Below, one piece after another: positions 23,809 to 34,124 of a stretch of DNA of 64,000 nucleotides. A model generated the notes under the pieces. The model ran no database searches and was not told where the DNA came from. It saw only the letters and a list, made by a program, of their open reading frames with translations. How positions within the stretch are numbered: position 1 is the first letter of the stretch; every line of letters begins with the position of its first letter. The stretch spans positions 15,744,751-15,808,750 of the forward strand of contig NC_064042.1 in NCBI RefSeq assembly GCF_932526225.1, written 5' to 3'. Position numbers and translations under genes: made by a program. The stretch comes from Nematostella vectensis (Eukaryota; Cnidaria; Anthozoa; Actiniaria; Edwardsiidae).

Positions 23809-23891
23809 TGTATAACGAACTATATTTAAAGATAAATTTTAAAAAATACCCCTTCTAAACATAAAGGAGTAACAGCAGTTTTTTAATTCAG

Positions 23892-24164
23892 ATAAGCCAG
23901 AGATAGTTTCTTTAACTACCAACACGTCGTTTTGGAATAAAAAAATCCTGAGCCTGCAGTGTAAAGCCAGAGGTGTACCATTACCTCAGATCACGTGGTA
24001 CAAGCCTGGCGGTCAGCCAATCACAGCTGGAGTAAGCCCCATCTCTGGAGGCAGCCAGCTCCAAGTAACAACAACTCAAGACGCAGGGGACTATGGACAG
24101 TACAAGTGCCGGGCGTCTGACTTGTTGGGGTCAGTGGAACGCCTGATCTACGTTACTCAATGGT
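23892..24164 (+). CDS. Exon 6: Ig domain (copy 1)
   Basis: A phase-1 exon of 91 codons. It begins KPEIVSLTTNTSFWNKK after the acceptor, has Cys in LSLQCKARGVPLPQITWY with the core Trp eleven residues on, and the second Cys in YGQYKCRASDLLGS. The domain is fully open. It is the last, membrane-proximal Ig domain. Confidence 0.85.
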
Positions 24165-24434
24165 GTAAGTAAACATAGACTTGGCAGCTATTCCCTTGAG
24201 TATTCTTCTTGTTTCTGCTTCATTTTAAAATGTCTCCTACTTTCCCAAAGGGTTTCTCTTACTACACCAAGGGGTGTGCTAGTATAGTTATATATATAAG
24301 AGTCATCTTACGAAGTTGTAAATGCTTTGGGGATGTTTTTGCTTTGTCTCTGCGTTATATTCCAGGCTGTTGTGAACATTTCCTACATTCCATTCTGTCA
24401 CGGTCTTTTTATTTTGCTTCGGATTTCCTTTTTG

Positions 24435-24435
<1 letters not shown>

Positions 24436-24520
<85 letters not shown>
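24436..24520. repeat. (TA)n microsatellite
   Basis: About 80 bp of uninterrupted TA in intron 6 of copy 1; the YIYI open frames are its translation. Confidence 0.95.
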
Positions 24521-24521
<1 letters not shown>

Positions 24522-24758
24522 AATTTTCTTGAATCCAACATGTAATGTCTCGAAATTAGGCCAACCTCCGTTACCGCAAAGGAGAGAAAGGCGTTTCAGG
24601 GAAATATGGCGATGAATAAGCCCGGCGCCTTCTTTTTCCTTTTTGCCGATTCAAAGTAATGATGATGTAATGAATGATGCACTTCTTGTAGTCGTAGTTA
24701 TCTCTTGGCATCATAGTGATAATGACGTAATGATTGATGCACTTCTTTGTCATAATAG

Positions 24759-24803
24759 GTGCTAAAAACGAATCAGAACCATTCGTCAGAAGTAGCGAGT
24801 CTT
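24759..24803 (+). CDS. Exon 7: stalk (copy 1)
   Basis: 45 bases, phase 1 to phase 1, between ATAATAG and GTGAGT. It encodes a short polar segment (AKNESEPFVRSSES) joining the last Ig domain to the membrane helix. The call rests on splice signals and phase agreement. Confidence 0.6.
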
Positions 24804-25128
24804 GTGAGTAACCCTAATGATCTCATTTTATCAGTGTTACTGATCGTTGCATTACTTTTGAGTAGTGTGATTTGTCCGTGTCACGTGATACGTCTGTTGT
24901 GACTTGTCCCATAGATGAGGCCGCCGTTGAGTTGGATGACACATCGTTGCATGACATATCCCTTTCCTCTATATTACCAATAGAGATAATTTGTCCATAA
25001 ATTGCGTGACATGACCCATAGATGAGGCCACTATTAAATACACCCTGCACCCAAGATTGCGTGACACACCCAGTGTCACGTAGCACGCCCCTATGATTAC
25101 ACCACGTGATGTGCTCGTTGTCTTGTAG

Positions 25129-25215
25129 GCGTGTCTGTTACTGCTGCTTGTTCGACAGTCATCGCTGTTCTCCTGGTCTCGAACCTGATGTCTTTGGTCT
25201 ACATATACAGAACAG
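25129..25215 (+). CDS. Exon 8: transmembrane helix (copy 1)
   Basis: 87 bases, phase 1 to phase 1, after CTTGTAG and before a weaker GTTTGC donor. It encodes a single hydrophobic helix (VTAACSTVIAVLLVSNLMSL) followed by VYIYRT. This makes the product a type I membrane protein. Confidence 0.75.
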
Positions 25216-25292
25216 GTTTGCCAAGAATACATTAATTGGAAAAACTCATGCTTACGATGTAGAATATCAACATTTTCTTATTTCACCAACAG

Positions 25293-25506
25293 GGAGATCC
25301 AAGCAGGAGTCCAGGTATGTCACGTGACCCATCGTCAGATCCGTGCTTTATTATCTTTAACTTGTCTTCTCCATCTTATGCCTTCTTTTAATCTCTTTGT
25401 GATTTGTCGAACTTTTTCAAACCACTCCTTGCTAATGATGTGACATGCGTGCCTGGTATTTTAAAGGATTCCTCGAGGGGCTCTCAATATCGCGGCAATC
25501 GATGAG
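25293..25506 (+). CDS. Exons 9-10: juxtamembrane cytoplasmic segment (copy 1)
   Basis: Exon 9 is 25293-25314 (22 bases, CAACAG acceptor, GTATGT donor) and exon 10 is 25467-25506 (40 bases, TTAAAG acceptor, GTACGT donor). Their phases (1 to 2, 2 to 0) fit together and deliver phase 0 to exon 11. The encoded segment is basic next to the membrane (RSKQESR), as expected inside the cell. Confidence 0.55.
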
Positions 25507-25727
25507 GTACGTCCTACCGTCGTTCTCCCATCTTTCCATGACACCACCTTTTTAAATCATATCTCGACAGCCAGGTAGATAGGAAGATGTACAGATGATG
25601 TAGAACGAGGGAAGAAGCTGTAATAATACGAATAGGAACCTTGGTGAAGATGGGGATAGGGAAACTATGACGAGTACTTTTGTGAAAATTCGTTTTAAAA
25701 AGAACATCATGGAATTGCTTTCCCCAG

Positions 25728-26060
25728 GACCCAATAACAATGAATACGATTGACCCAGTCACCCACACAAATTCTGCGTCAAGTGACGTCACGTATAAGA
25801 ACCATGGCAGCCCGTACGATGAAGTCACAGCGACAAGCACTTACCAGTCTTTAGACCGTACCACCCGCACCTACACTGATGGGCGTGGTCAAACACGTGG
25901 ACCGCGCGAATACGAGGCTGTGGGTGGCAGTGGTCCTGAGAGGGGTGGGGAGGGGCAATACGCGGAACTGACGAGCACGTGTCCAGACTACCAGCCACTG
26001 CACATCTATGGAAATGTTGGTGGAGCGAAAGGCCACAGAGACATGGGGACGAATGCGTAA
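25728..26060 (+). CDS. Exon 11: cytoplasmic tail with tyrosine motifs (copy 1)
   Basis: The TCCCCAG acceptor is followed by 110 codons to a stop at 26060. The tail has YxxV/L motifs YDEV, YQSL, YEAV, YAEL and YGNV. Two, SPYDEV (25809-25826) and STYQSL (25836-25853), fit the ITIM consensus with Ser at -2. YDEV and YQSL lie nine residues apart, one short of an ITAM. YKNH and YGNV fit the pYxN pattern bound by Grb2-type SH2 domains. Together they suggest signalling through SH2-domain phosphatases or adaptors. Poly(A) signals AATAAA occur near 26188 and 26236. Confidence 0.75.
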   Translation, partial: DPITMNTIDPVTHTNSASSDVTYKNHGSPYDEVTATSTYQSLDRTTRTYTDGRGQTRGPREYEAVGGSGPERGGEGQYAELTSTCPDYQPLHIYGNVGGAKGHRDMGTNA

Positions 26061-26107
26061 AACACTTGTGCTTATTCCAAACTTCTGGGCCTAGACCTGA
26101 GTTGCGC

Positions 26108-26187
26108 GAATGGAGGTGGCAATATGTAACGTAAATGATATTCATTGAATGGAGGTGGCAATATGTAACGTAAATGATATCCATTGT
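26108..26187. repeat. Two tandem copies of a 39-bp unit
   Basis: GAATGGAGGTGGCAATATGT and the following bases are repeated once directly, in the 3' UTR or just beyond. Confidence 0.85.
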
Positions 26188-26864
26188 AATAAATGAGGGA
26201 AGGGGGAGGCAAGCATTTATTCCTATCAAGGCGATAACAATAAAACAGCCAGACAAAGACGAAGACGGGAATATGCAATCTCAAGCAGGAAACATTTGTA
26301 CTTTCCTTTAGCTCTCAAAAATTTTACATCGCGCCTCATATAACTCTCAAGTACAGGGTGTTGCAAGAAATTCTCCCCTAATTTTGTCTTTTTCTTTTAG
26401 CTGTCTCAAAAACTAGTTAAAATTATTGATAAGGTCCTGAAGAAATTAAAACACCGTGACGTCGGTTTAATAATTCTTAGTTTTGAGGGATCCGGACCCC
26501 ACCCTGCTCATGTGTCGAGAAGTGTTCGACTCCGGTTGACCCTTAATTGGTAGTTAAAAAGACAATAAATTTTGTGCGTGCATTTGGATAGAGAAGCTTC
26601 TAGATGGATCTAGTGACCAAAGGATATCAACTATGTTGATCCATGATCCGTGCTTCTCTGGACCCACCCTGCGTATTTCTCTAGACCCGCCCCTGATCTT
26701 GGTAATTTTGGAAACGTGGAGGAAAAAGAAATCTAAACTCTAGTGTAAAATATACAACGACACAAATCGCGCGCTCTGATTGGTGAAGGGTCCATGTGTT
26801 ATTAGAGGACACACACAAACAAGGCGTCACAATGCGGGCGCTCCCTACAACTAGATTGTAATGG

Positions 26865-27055
26865 CTAGTTCTCACAAGGACGCAAGCGCAAACAAAAACG
26901 GAAGCGCAACACAAGAATGGGTCAAACATAAACGCAAGCGCTAGAAAATCAAGCAGATGCGTTCTCTTGCGCTTGCTTTTGCGCTTGCGTTCCAGTGAGA
27001 ATCGGAAAATTCAATGCGGTGCGCTTGCGCTTACGTGCGCTTAAGTGCGAACCAA
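26865..27055. mobile_element. Inverted-repeat MITE-like element
   Basis: GTTCTCACAAGGACGCAAGC on the left pairs imperfectly with the complement of GCTTGCGTTCCAGTGAGAAT on the right, with CGCAAGCGCAA-type repeats inside. It has no coding capacity. Target-site duplication not resolved. The rest of 26,070-27,340 shows nothing I can name. Confidence 0.5.
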
Positions 27056-27344
27056 CCTTAAGAAATCACATTAATTGTTGTATTAAACAAGTAGATCTGA
27101 TTTTTTGTACAGCGTGTCATAAACAAAAAAATTCGCGACGAGACGCAGTCGTCATCTGTGCATCCCTTAGAGTAGATGCTAAGGCGCCTTCCTAAGTCTG
27201 AATCTACGCTCTCATTATCTAACATTCCAGCTGCAACGAGAGTGGATAGCTTCTGTCTGTAATTTAATTGCCTAGTAGTGGGCTATGTCAAAAGCAGACT
27301 AAAGAAGCTGAAACGTCAACCGGGAATTGAATATCAACAACCGC

Positions 27345-28262
27345 GTATACACGACGAGTACACCCACGCCTACACGCCGAGTACACCCACGCCTACGCAC
27401 CGAGTACACACACGCCGAGTACACCCACGCCTACACACGTGGAGTACACCCACGCCTTCACACGCCGAGTACAGCCACACCTACACACACCGAGTACACC
27501 TACGCCTACACGCACAGTAAACCTACGCCTACACGCCCAGTACACCCACGCCTACACACGCCAAGTACACCCACGCCTAAACACCGAATACACCCACGCC
27601 TACACACGCCGAGTACACCCAAGCCTACACGTCGAGTACACCCACGCCCCACACACGCCGAGTACACACACGCCGAGTACACCCACGCCTACACACCGAG
27701 TACACCCACGCCTACACACGCCGAGTACACCCACGCCTACACACCTAGTACACACACGCCGAGTACACCCACGCCTACACACGCCGAGAACACCCACGCC
27801 TACACAAGCCGAGTACAGCCACGCCTACACACCGAGTACCCCCAAGCCTACACACGCCGAGTACACCCACGCCTACACACCGAGTACACACACGCCGAGT
27901 ACACCCACGCCTACACACGCCGAGAACACCAACGCCTACACAAGCCGAGTACACACACGCCGAGAACACCCACGCCTACACATGCTGAGTACACCCACGC
28001 CTACACACGCCGAGAACACCCACGCCTACACACGCCGAGTACACCCACGCCTACACACCGAGTACACACACGCCTACACACGCCGAGTACACCCACGCCT
28101 ACACACCGAGAACACACACGCCGAGTACACCCACGCCTACACACCGAGTACACACACGCATACATACCGAGTACACCCACGCCTACACACCGAGTACACC
28201 CACGCCTACACACGCCGAGTACACCCACGCCTACACACCGAGTACACACGCCTACACACGCC
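27345..28262. repeat. 24-25 bp CACGCC minisatellite
   Basis: About 37 units of TACACCCACGCC alternating with TACACACGCCGAG, in variable order, with a TACACACACGCCGAG variant. Because 3-mer phase is often kept, long open frames (THAYTPSTPTP, or YTHA-type) run on several frames and both strands; they are not genes. Confidence 0.9.
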
Positions 28263-28399
28263 GACTTTGTGACTCGCACCCTAATAAATGAAGCTGTTAT
28301 GAAGTATCACGGCCATATTTTTCCAATGATGCAGTTCGAATCCTTAAGGACTTGCAATTAGACATCCGTCTGTCCTGTGGTATACCGAGCGTTCGAAGG

Positions 28400-28690
28400 A
28401 TGAAGTGCGGAAAGGATTATTGCTGGTGGCTAAAGGTCGGCCACGCAAACACGTGCGGCCGGAGGTGCATGGACACCTACTGCAAGGTGCACCTCCGAAG
28501 CCTCCGTAAGGGCAGCCCCCTCCCCGTGCCGTGCAGGGTCTGCGGCATAGGGACTCAGTCGGAGACGCGGTTGTGCCGCCCCTGCGAAGCGAATCGTGAA
28601 GGGCAGAGGATGCGTGGCATCGAGAGGCGCGCTCGGGGATGGTTCGCACTCGTCCTGTCTGACATCGCAGCCCGCAGTACGGTCAATTAG
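28400..28690 (+). CDS. Cys-rich zinc-binding small protein of element A
   Basis: From ATG at 28400, about 96 residues. Eight or more Cys and a His are arranged as NTCGRRCMDTYCKVHL, then PCRVCGIGTQSETRLCRPC, which looks like two small zinc ribbons. Basic C-terminus. It is the first gene of the + arm. Such small zinc proteins in integrating elements are often nucleic-acid binding, but function here is inferred only from the Cys pattern. The C-terminal 20 or so residues run into a region with a repeated AGAGACTGGGT string and may be altered. Confidence 0.6.
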   Translation: MKCGKDYCWWLKVGHANTCGRRCMDTYCKVHLRSLRKGSPLPVPCRVCGIGTQSETRLCRPCEANREGQRMRGIERRARGWFALVLSDIAARSTVN

Positions 28691-28768
28691 AGACTGGGTG
28701 GCACAGGGCATACCCAAACGCTCAGTTAGAGACTGGGTTGCACAAGGTGTGCCGAAACATAGACGCTT

Positions 28769-29346
28769 GACAAAGAGGCGCCCTTCGTACTGGCAGGGCT
28801 GGTCCAGAACATCCTGGACGAGGACATCCCCGACGATGTCAAACACAGGCTGCTTAAGCCGCTCATACCGGCGAAGGTGTGGACAGAGGAAGTCGACCCT
28901 TTGCTGCCGGGACGGCGGCAAGAGGGCCCGGAGGGCTTAGACCCCGAGAAGTACTATTCTCTCTTCGTCGGGGCGCCCATCTTCGGTTCCCAAGCGTGGA
29001 TGCCACTCTTCGGGGCCGAGACATAAGCGCCGGTGTTTACCAGAAGATTCTCGATAGCATGCCTGACAAAGAGGCGCTCGCCGTACTGGCAGGGCTGGTC
29101 CAGAACATCCTGGACGAGGACATCCCCGACGATGTCAAACACAAGCTGCTTAAGCCGCTCGTACCGGTGAAAGTGTGGACAGAGGAAGTCGACCCTCTGC
29201 TGATGGGACGGCGGCAAGAGGGCCCAGAGAGCTTAGACCCCGAGGAGTACTATTCTCACTTCGTCGGCGGCGCCCATCTTCGGTCCCCAAGTGTGGATGC
29301 CACTCTTCGGGGCCAAGACATAAGCGCCGGTGTTTACCACGAGATA
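28769..29346 (+). repeat. Tandem duplication of a 296-bp coding segment
   Basis: Two copies (28769-29064 and 29065-29346) start GACAAAGAGGCG and share CTGGCAGGGCTGGTCCAGAA and GAGGAAGTCGACCCT at high identity. The duplication lies inside a coding frame of element A and has not been corrected, which points to decay after insertion. Confidence 0.9.
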
Positions 29347-29646
29347 CGAGATCTTGGTGGAACAGGTGTCATTGCTCTAAAGCCGGTTATGCCGGGGCCT
29401 GATATTAATAACGACGGCTCGGTGTGGTGGGTCTCGCACGAGTGAGAGTCTCTGCGGGCGAACGCAGTGCTTCCGCTGGTGCTCGAGATGGTAGACCCCG
29501 ACCGGTCTTACAGACTCTTTACGGTCGTTGGTAAAGCCCCTGAAGAGCCATTGGCGCCAATCACAGAGGAAGGGTGCTCGAAGCACAAGATCGGTGGGTC
29601 GTTAGTCAAAAGAGGGGGCGCGAGGCAAAAGTGCGAGAGGTGCTGA
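28769..29646 (+). pseudogene. Hypothetical protein of element A, with internal duplication
   Basis: The frame carrying VLAGLVQNILDEDIPDDVKH reads through the duplicated segment, then DPEEYYSHFVGGAHLRSPSV and DINNDGSVWWVSHE to a TGA at 29443-29445, and continues in the same frame (LPLVLEMVDPDRSYRLFTVV) to a stop at about 29645. The end has a CSKHK...QKCERC Cys/His pattern. The helical DKEALAVLAGL region occurs twice because of the duplication. No family recognised. It may be the N-terminal part of the downstream polyprotein, since the spacing is small. Confidence 0.4.
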
Positions 29647-32304
29647 TTCGCTTTATAAACAGGGCGATCCCCAGAAGCACGAGGATCTGGCTGTGTGGGC
29701 GTGTTATAGTCACGCACGAAGGCCAACTGTACCGATCGGGACAGGACGGGGCGGCTATCGACAGGGCGTTTACAGACGAGACTGGATATGATCTTCAATG
29801 GCTCCCTGATGACCACGCAGCCTACCAAGAGTACACCGAAGCTACGCACTCGATGGGCTGTGCAATAGGGTATCGCTTCAAGAAGTGGACCCAAAAAGAG
29901 AACATCAGGCCAACGCCTCTTAAATACAGGGACGTCTGGCGAGCGGCGCGGGTTGAGTCCAAAGTGTGGAATAGCAAGGAAAACTTAGGGGCGCAGCCTC
30001 ATGCGCACATCGACATGCGTGCGGCGTACGTAGGATGCGAAGACAGTCTCTCCGGCGGCGCCTCGGACTTCATTGATTTGGTACGGAAATACGGCTTCCC
30101 TAAGAACGTGTATCGTATCGCGGATGTTGTGGGGCGGCCATTGAGCGAGGTTCTTTAACTGACCGGGGCCATTCAGCTGACTGAGTGGGTGTTCTCTGAG
30201 GCCTGCCACCCCTACACTTCCGGGAGGGTAGGACAGCACTTGGAATAAGACGAGGGCTGGATCACCACGCCAGAGCTCAAGGACCTGTTAGACTCGGGTG
30301 ACCTCGTCATGGCCGCCGCGAGGGAGGTGTTGTATAGCGTCGAAAAAAAAGGACTCCATCAAGTTCCCCCACTCCATCGCGTGCCGCCCCGGCGGCGAAG
30401 ACTTGCAGTACCCTGAGGGTCAAGATCTCGCTGTCCGTTTCGTAGGCAAGTGCGCTCGCCATGGCGACGAGTCCTCGATCGTAGTCCGCGACCGTGAAGA
30501 AGCCGCGTATCTGACAAACCTCCTTGCGGGCATCGACCACTTACTTGAATTCGAGCAAGCCGACGGGGCTCATCTGATCCAATACAAAGACGGAGTCCGG
30601 CGCTCACAATGGTACCATATCAGGGCCCTCGTCTTGGCGTACACAAACATAGAGTTGCGACGCATGTTGAGGCGGATCCCTCGCGAAGACGTCCTCCGAG
30701 TGTGCACAGATGCCATATACGCAAAGGCGGTGCCCAGTGGTGTAAAGCTCGTGGAGCGAAATCCGAGGTATGGAGAGTGGCGCCACAAGAAGCCTGGGTA
30801 CGAGTGGCGACCCGAAGCGGCTTGGGGTCCGAAGAGGTCGGGGTGCTTGGCTAGGGAGCCAAGCACTGCGCCAAGTCTGCCGTGCGATCTAGTGGCCGCA
30901 ACCTCTGCAAGGATGTATCTAGCCGGCCAGGGAGGATCGGGGAAGACCGAGTGGGCGGTGAGCATGTTCCGCGGCCGCAACGTTGTGGTGCTCACCCCCG
31001 ACGAACGACCTCGCCCACGACCATCGCAACAACCCGCGCCTCGCGGTGAAGGCTCAAACCTACCACCACTACCTCTGCATACCAGCGGAGAAGCCGATAG
31101 AGGAGTGGAGACCTTCCGAGCTGGGGCACAAACTCGACCGTCTCGCAGAAGTAATCATCATTGACGAGTGCTGTAAGGTACAGACTAAAGTGCTACGCGC
31201 CATCCTAGGGTATCTCGCCACGCGTCCCTTCAGGTAGTGTGTTATGGCGACTATGGGCAGGTGCCGCCCTGGGGAGGCAAAGAGGGGCCTCACGATATTC
31301 TCAAGGAGTGGGCACAAGGAAACATCCGCTGGTTCGAGTCCGACTACCGCTGTCTGTGTGAAGACTGCGGAAAGCCGTACAGTACATGCGACTGCGGCTC
31401 TGCCGCGCCCTCCTCCAGGCTCCACGACATAAAGGGCTGGATTTGGTGTAAGCCAGATTCCCAACAGCTTGAGGTGTTTCGAGAGGAGTGGGATGGGGTG
31501 GCGTTCGACGCGGCGATCAAGCAGGCCTACCCAAGCGATATGTGGGTGTGCTCGACCAACAAGATGGGGGCCCTTGTTCAGCAGCGATTGTTAGAGCACC
31601 ACAGGAAAAACTACCTCCGATTGCCAGCAACCATCCGCTTTGACCCCGATCCTAGCGTCGCGCATCGTTATCGCAAGCAAGGGCGGCCGGTGCCCGTGCC
31701 AGGCAAAAGGGGTGAGAAGGTCGACGCGTACAAAAGCACGGTAGTTGAGGTTCCTCTTGGCGTGGTCCTTAACGGGCTTCCCCTCGAGTGGAAATACGCG
31801 GGCTGGGGGACAGTCCACCGGGTGCAGGGCAATACTATCCAGACTACAAGACGTTTGTTTATCATAGACTACAGCTTAGAGGGCTGGATCACGAATGCTG
31901 TATACACCGGCATCTCCCGCGTGCGGCGCGCAGACCAGATAGTCCGCGTGATCCCCCCCGATAACACCCCCGGTAACTTGGTTCCCACAGGACTGCAGGC
32001 TACGCCCAGTGAAGAGCTCATTATAGCGCGAATCAAGCGATACGCTATAGACGACAGGCAAAAGGGTCGCACAAAGCACACGAGACCGCACCACGTTCTG
32101 ACAGTAGACCACGTACTCGGCATGATTGCTGACGCGGAAAAGTGCACGGTCTGTGGCACTCAGCTTCTGCTCCAGGGGTACACCAAGAGTCATCCCCAAT
32201 GCTTCAGTATCGACCGGCGGGACGACAGTCAGGGTCACTACAAGTGGAATGTCAGACTCACGTGCCTTAGCTGCAATAGAAGGCACAAGCGCTATTCACG
32301 CTAG
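29574..32304 (+). pseudogene. Polymerase-like / SF1 helicase / HNH polyprotein of element A (broken)
   Basis: Three regions follow one another. (1) 29574-30860: a segment with HIDMRAAYVGCE and, further on, LVLAYTNIELRRML then VLRVCTDAIYA. These resemble motifs A, B and C of a family-B DNA polymerase, but only loosely. (2) 30900-31970: a superfamily-1 helicase with Walker A MYLAGQGGSGKTEW, Walker B VIIIDECC, motif III YGDYGQVPP, motif V VHRVQGNTI and motif VI YTGISRVRR. (3) 32000-32304: an HNH-type nuclease with CTVCG, SIDRRDDSQGHYKWN and LTCLSCNRRHKR. Breaks: stops at 30156-30158 and near 30246, and frameshifts at an A8 run near 30345, near 31000 and near 31235. No joined protein is given. 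Polymerase identity is tentative; helicase and HNH are firm. Confidence 0.65.
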
Positions 32305-32372
32305 CGTGACGCTAGGGTGACGCCAGCGCGATCAGCAGATTTTTTTGCTCGCGCTAGCGTCACGCTACGCAA
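32296..32372. promoter_or_regulatory. Hairpin between convergent arms of element A
   Basis: CGCTAGCGTGACGCTAG (about 32300-32316) and its complement in GCGCTAGCGTCACGCTACG (about 32353-32371) flank a T7 run. The stop codons of the two arms overlap here (32304 + and 32301 -). It could serve as a two-way terminator or 3'-end signal, though part of it is also read as the integrase C-terminus. Confidence 0.45.
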
Positions 32373-33287
32373 CTGCGAACGCGTGAAGCCGTGCTTAGAG
32401 TACGCAGTGTAATACAACACTGGCTGTCCGGGCTCAATGACCCTCTTTAGTATTGGGTATGCCTTGCTTGTCCACCACGGGTCCGTCGCTCGCCGTCGGC
32501 CCTTGTCCTGGAGGTCTTCCTCGTTTACGGCGATGTACACCTCCGTTCCGACCTCTAAGGGGACCTCTAAGGGAGGCTTTTCGGCCTTGATAGGCACGCG
32601 CCTCAGCTTTATGGCGTCCTTAGGCGCAAAGCCAGTCATGCGAGTCTTCGTTGCGTTTATGTCCGAGATGACGATTGGCAAAGCAGTAACCCACTCGCGG
32701 TTTGTCTTGCCGGATGCAAGCTCCTTCGAGTACTGCGCACGAAATAGGCGCTGTGCCAGCCAGCCATGGAAAGACTCGGCGAAAGCTTGGCTCCTGTGGT
32801 GCCCTGGCTCAGCCCGTCGGACCTCCACCCCGTGGTCTGTTAGGATCTTTGTGGTAGCACCCTTGAACTCCCTGCCGTCATCAACCATGAGAACTTTAGG
32901 CCATGTGAGAGGTCCTTCTGCATAGATGCCAGCAAGTTCGCGGGAAACGACGGCCGCGCTCTTAGTCCTCAGTGGGCGGGCGGCTTTATATCGTGAAGCA
33001 ACGTCAACGACAGTCATGGCATACTTGTACCCGCGGTCGGTTGGCAAGAATAGCAGGTCCGACTGGTGGATACGGTTTGGTATCTGCTCCGAGAAGTAGG
33101 CGTAGGTAGTCGGAGAAGGGGGTGTCTGTGTGTAGCCCCCGACGGGCTGCAAGCTTACCCACTTGCGCACTCGATCTATGGAGGCTGAGCCCTTGGGAAG
33201 TTTGGCATGCAGAGCGGTCACTCCCTGGAAGCCGCCTCTGGCGTAGTATATAGGACGAAGGAACGCATCGAGTTCTTCGTCGGACAT
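32301..33287 (-). CDS. DDE (retroviral-fold) integrase of element A
   Basis: 328 codons, open throughout. The N-terminal region is helical (DEELDAFLRPIYYARGGFQG), then IHQSDLLFLPTDRGYKYAMT with the first catalytic Asp, VLMVDDGREFKG with the second, and SQAFAESFHGWLAQRLF with the Glu. This matches the integrase family of Polinton/Maverick elements, including the group first annotated in nematodes as transposon-derived proteins. It would insert linear element DNA. It shares little with the chromodomain integrase of element B at 48 kb, so the two elements are different lineages. First ATG of the frame is at 33287. Confidence 0.85.
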   Translation of the reverse strand: MSDEELDAFLRPIYYARGGFQGVTALHAKLPKGSASIDRVRKWVSLQPVGGYTQTPPSPTTYAYFSEQIPNRIHQSDLLFLPTDRGYKYAMTVVDVASRYKAARPLRTKSAAVVSRELAGIYAEGPLTWPKVLMVDDGREFKGATTKILTDHGVEVRRAEPGHHRSQAFAESFHGWLAQRLFRAQYSKELASGKTNREWVTALPIVISDINATKTRMTGFAPKDAIKLRRVPIKAEKPPLEVPLEVGTEVYIAVNEEDLQDKGRRRATDPWWTSKAYPILKRVIEPGQPVLYYTAYSKHGFTRSQLRSVTLARAKKSADRAGVTLASR

Positions 33288-33439
33288 GCGCTTGCCGTTC
33301 CGTCATGCCATTACGGGCGTATCGCGATGCGTTGCAACGAATGTATCAGTCTCCAACAGGCGGTTGCCGTCTGCTACGCCTTCGGCGTACGTGCATACGC
33401 ACTGCTGCGCGAAGCGCTCGGTCTTTCTGAGGCCGGTCT

Positions 33440-33505
33440 GCAATCATCTTATGCGTATACGTATACGCATGCGTATAGGTATGCGTATAGGCATGCGCAT
33501 ACGCG
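33440..33505. repeat. TGCGTATA alternating purine-pyrimidine spacer
   Basis: Repeats of GCGTATACGTATACGCATGC type between the integrase start and the next upstream gene. Similar alternating or palindromic spacers precede other genes of this arm (34,350-34,380 and 35,740-35,795). Confidence 0.6.
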
Positions 33506-33553
33506 CAGCATGGAAAAAGGCCGCCTAGATGCAGCGCCTGAACGGCAGCTGCA

Positions 33554-33979
33554 TCACAGCAAGCGGCTAGCTGCGTAGCCGATGGCAAGAGCGCCGGCGC
33601 CAATGTACGCCAACTCGGCGTTCTTCTGCGTTTTGCTGGGGATGTAGTAGTCGGACAGCTCGGAGGCCCGCATCGACTCCAGGGATTGTTTCGGCCGGGT
33701 CTGGTTGTAGAGTTTGAGCGCGTAGTCGGTGTCGGTGAAGTTTTGCTTTGCGAGGGACCCTCTCTCGCGACTTTGAGCTTGCCAATCGAGGATTTTTTGT
33801 CGCCGCTGTTGGTAGCGTCCATAGTCTTGTTGGTATTTCTCTAGGGCCTTGTCGTGCCTCTCCTTCTCAGCTAAGGCAGGGCTCTCATCGTTCGACAGAA
33901 ACTTTGCGAGGTAGTTGCCAACAACGAATGCAGTCGCGTTTAGGACGGCGCCGCCAACCAAAATCGCGATAGAGGCCAT
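33554..33979 (-). CDS. Two-helix membrane protein of element A
   Basis: 141 codons from ATG at 33979 (chosen over 33994 because MASIAILVGGAVLNATAF is the natural start of a membrane helix). It has a second hydrophobic stretch at the C-terminus (AYIGAGALAIGYAASRLL) and a long charged coiled-coil-like middle (KERHDKALEKYQQDYGRYQQ). Hairpin topology with a helical bridge. Open, no damage. Function unknown; such proteins in virus-like elements can be minor virion or membrane-fusion proteins, but nothing specific is shown here. Confidence 0.65.
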   Translation of the reverse strand: MASIAILVGGAVLNATAFVVGNYLAKFLSNDESPALAEKERHDKALEKYQQDYGRYQQRRQKILDWQAQSRERGSLAKQNFTDTDYALKLYNQTRPKQSLESMRASELSDYYIPSKTQKNAELAYIGAGALAIGYAASRLL

Positions 33980-33984
33980 GTTTG

Positions 33985-34035
33985 TGCGAAGCACACTTCA
34001 CGTACGCACACTTCACGTGCGCACACTTCACGTGC
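33985..34035. repeat. CACACTTCACGTGCG triple repeat
   Basis: Three tandem copies of a 15-bp unit directly upstream (- strand sense) of the membrane-protein gene, each with a CACGTG-like palindrome. A regulatory role is possible. Confidence 0.6.
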
Positions 34036-34124
34036 TGTGTGTATGCCTTCGACGGCGCATGCGCATGAATTGTGCAAAGCACGCACGAGTCTAATACGCG
34101 GCCTACGCACGCCACAGTACACTA

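Noticed and set aside
27327-28361. 344-codon Thr/Pro/His/Tyr-rich ORF and its antisense Cys/Gly/Val-rich partners
   Set aside because: Open frames on several frames and both strands follow from the repeat unit lacking stop codons; there is no start context or neighbouring exon.
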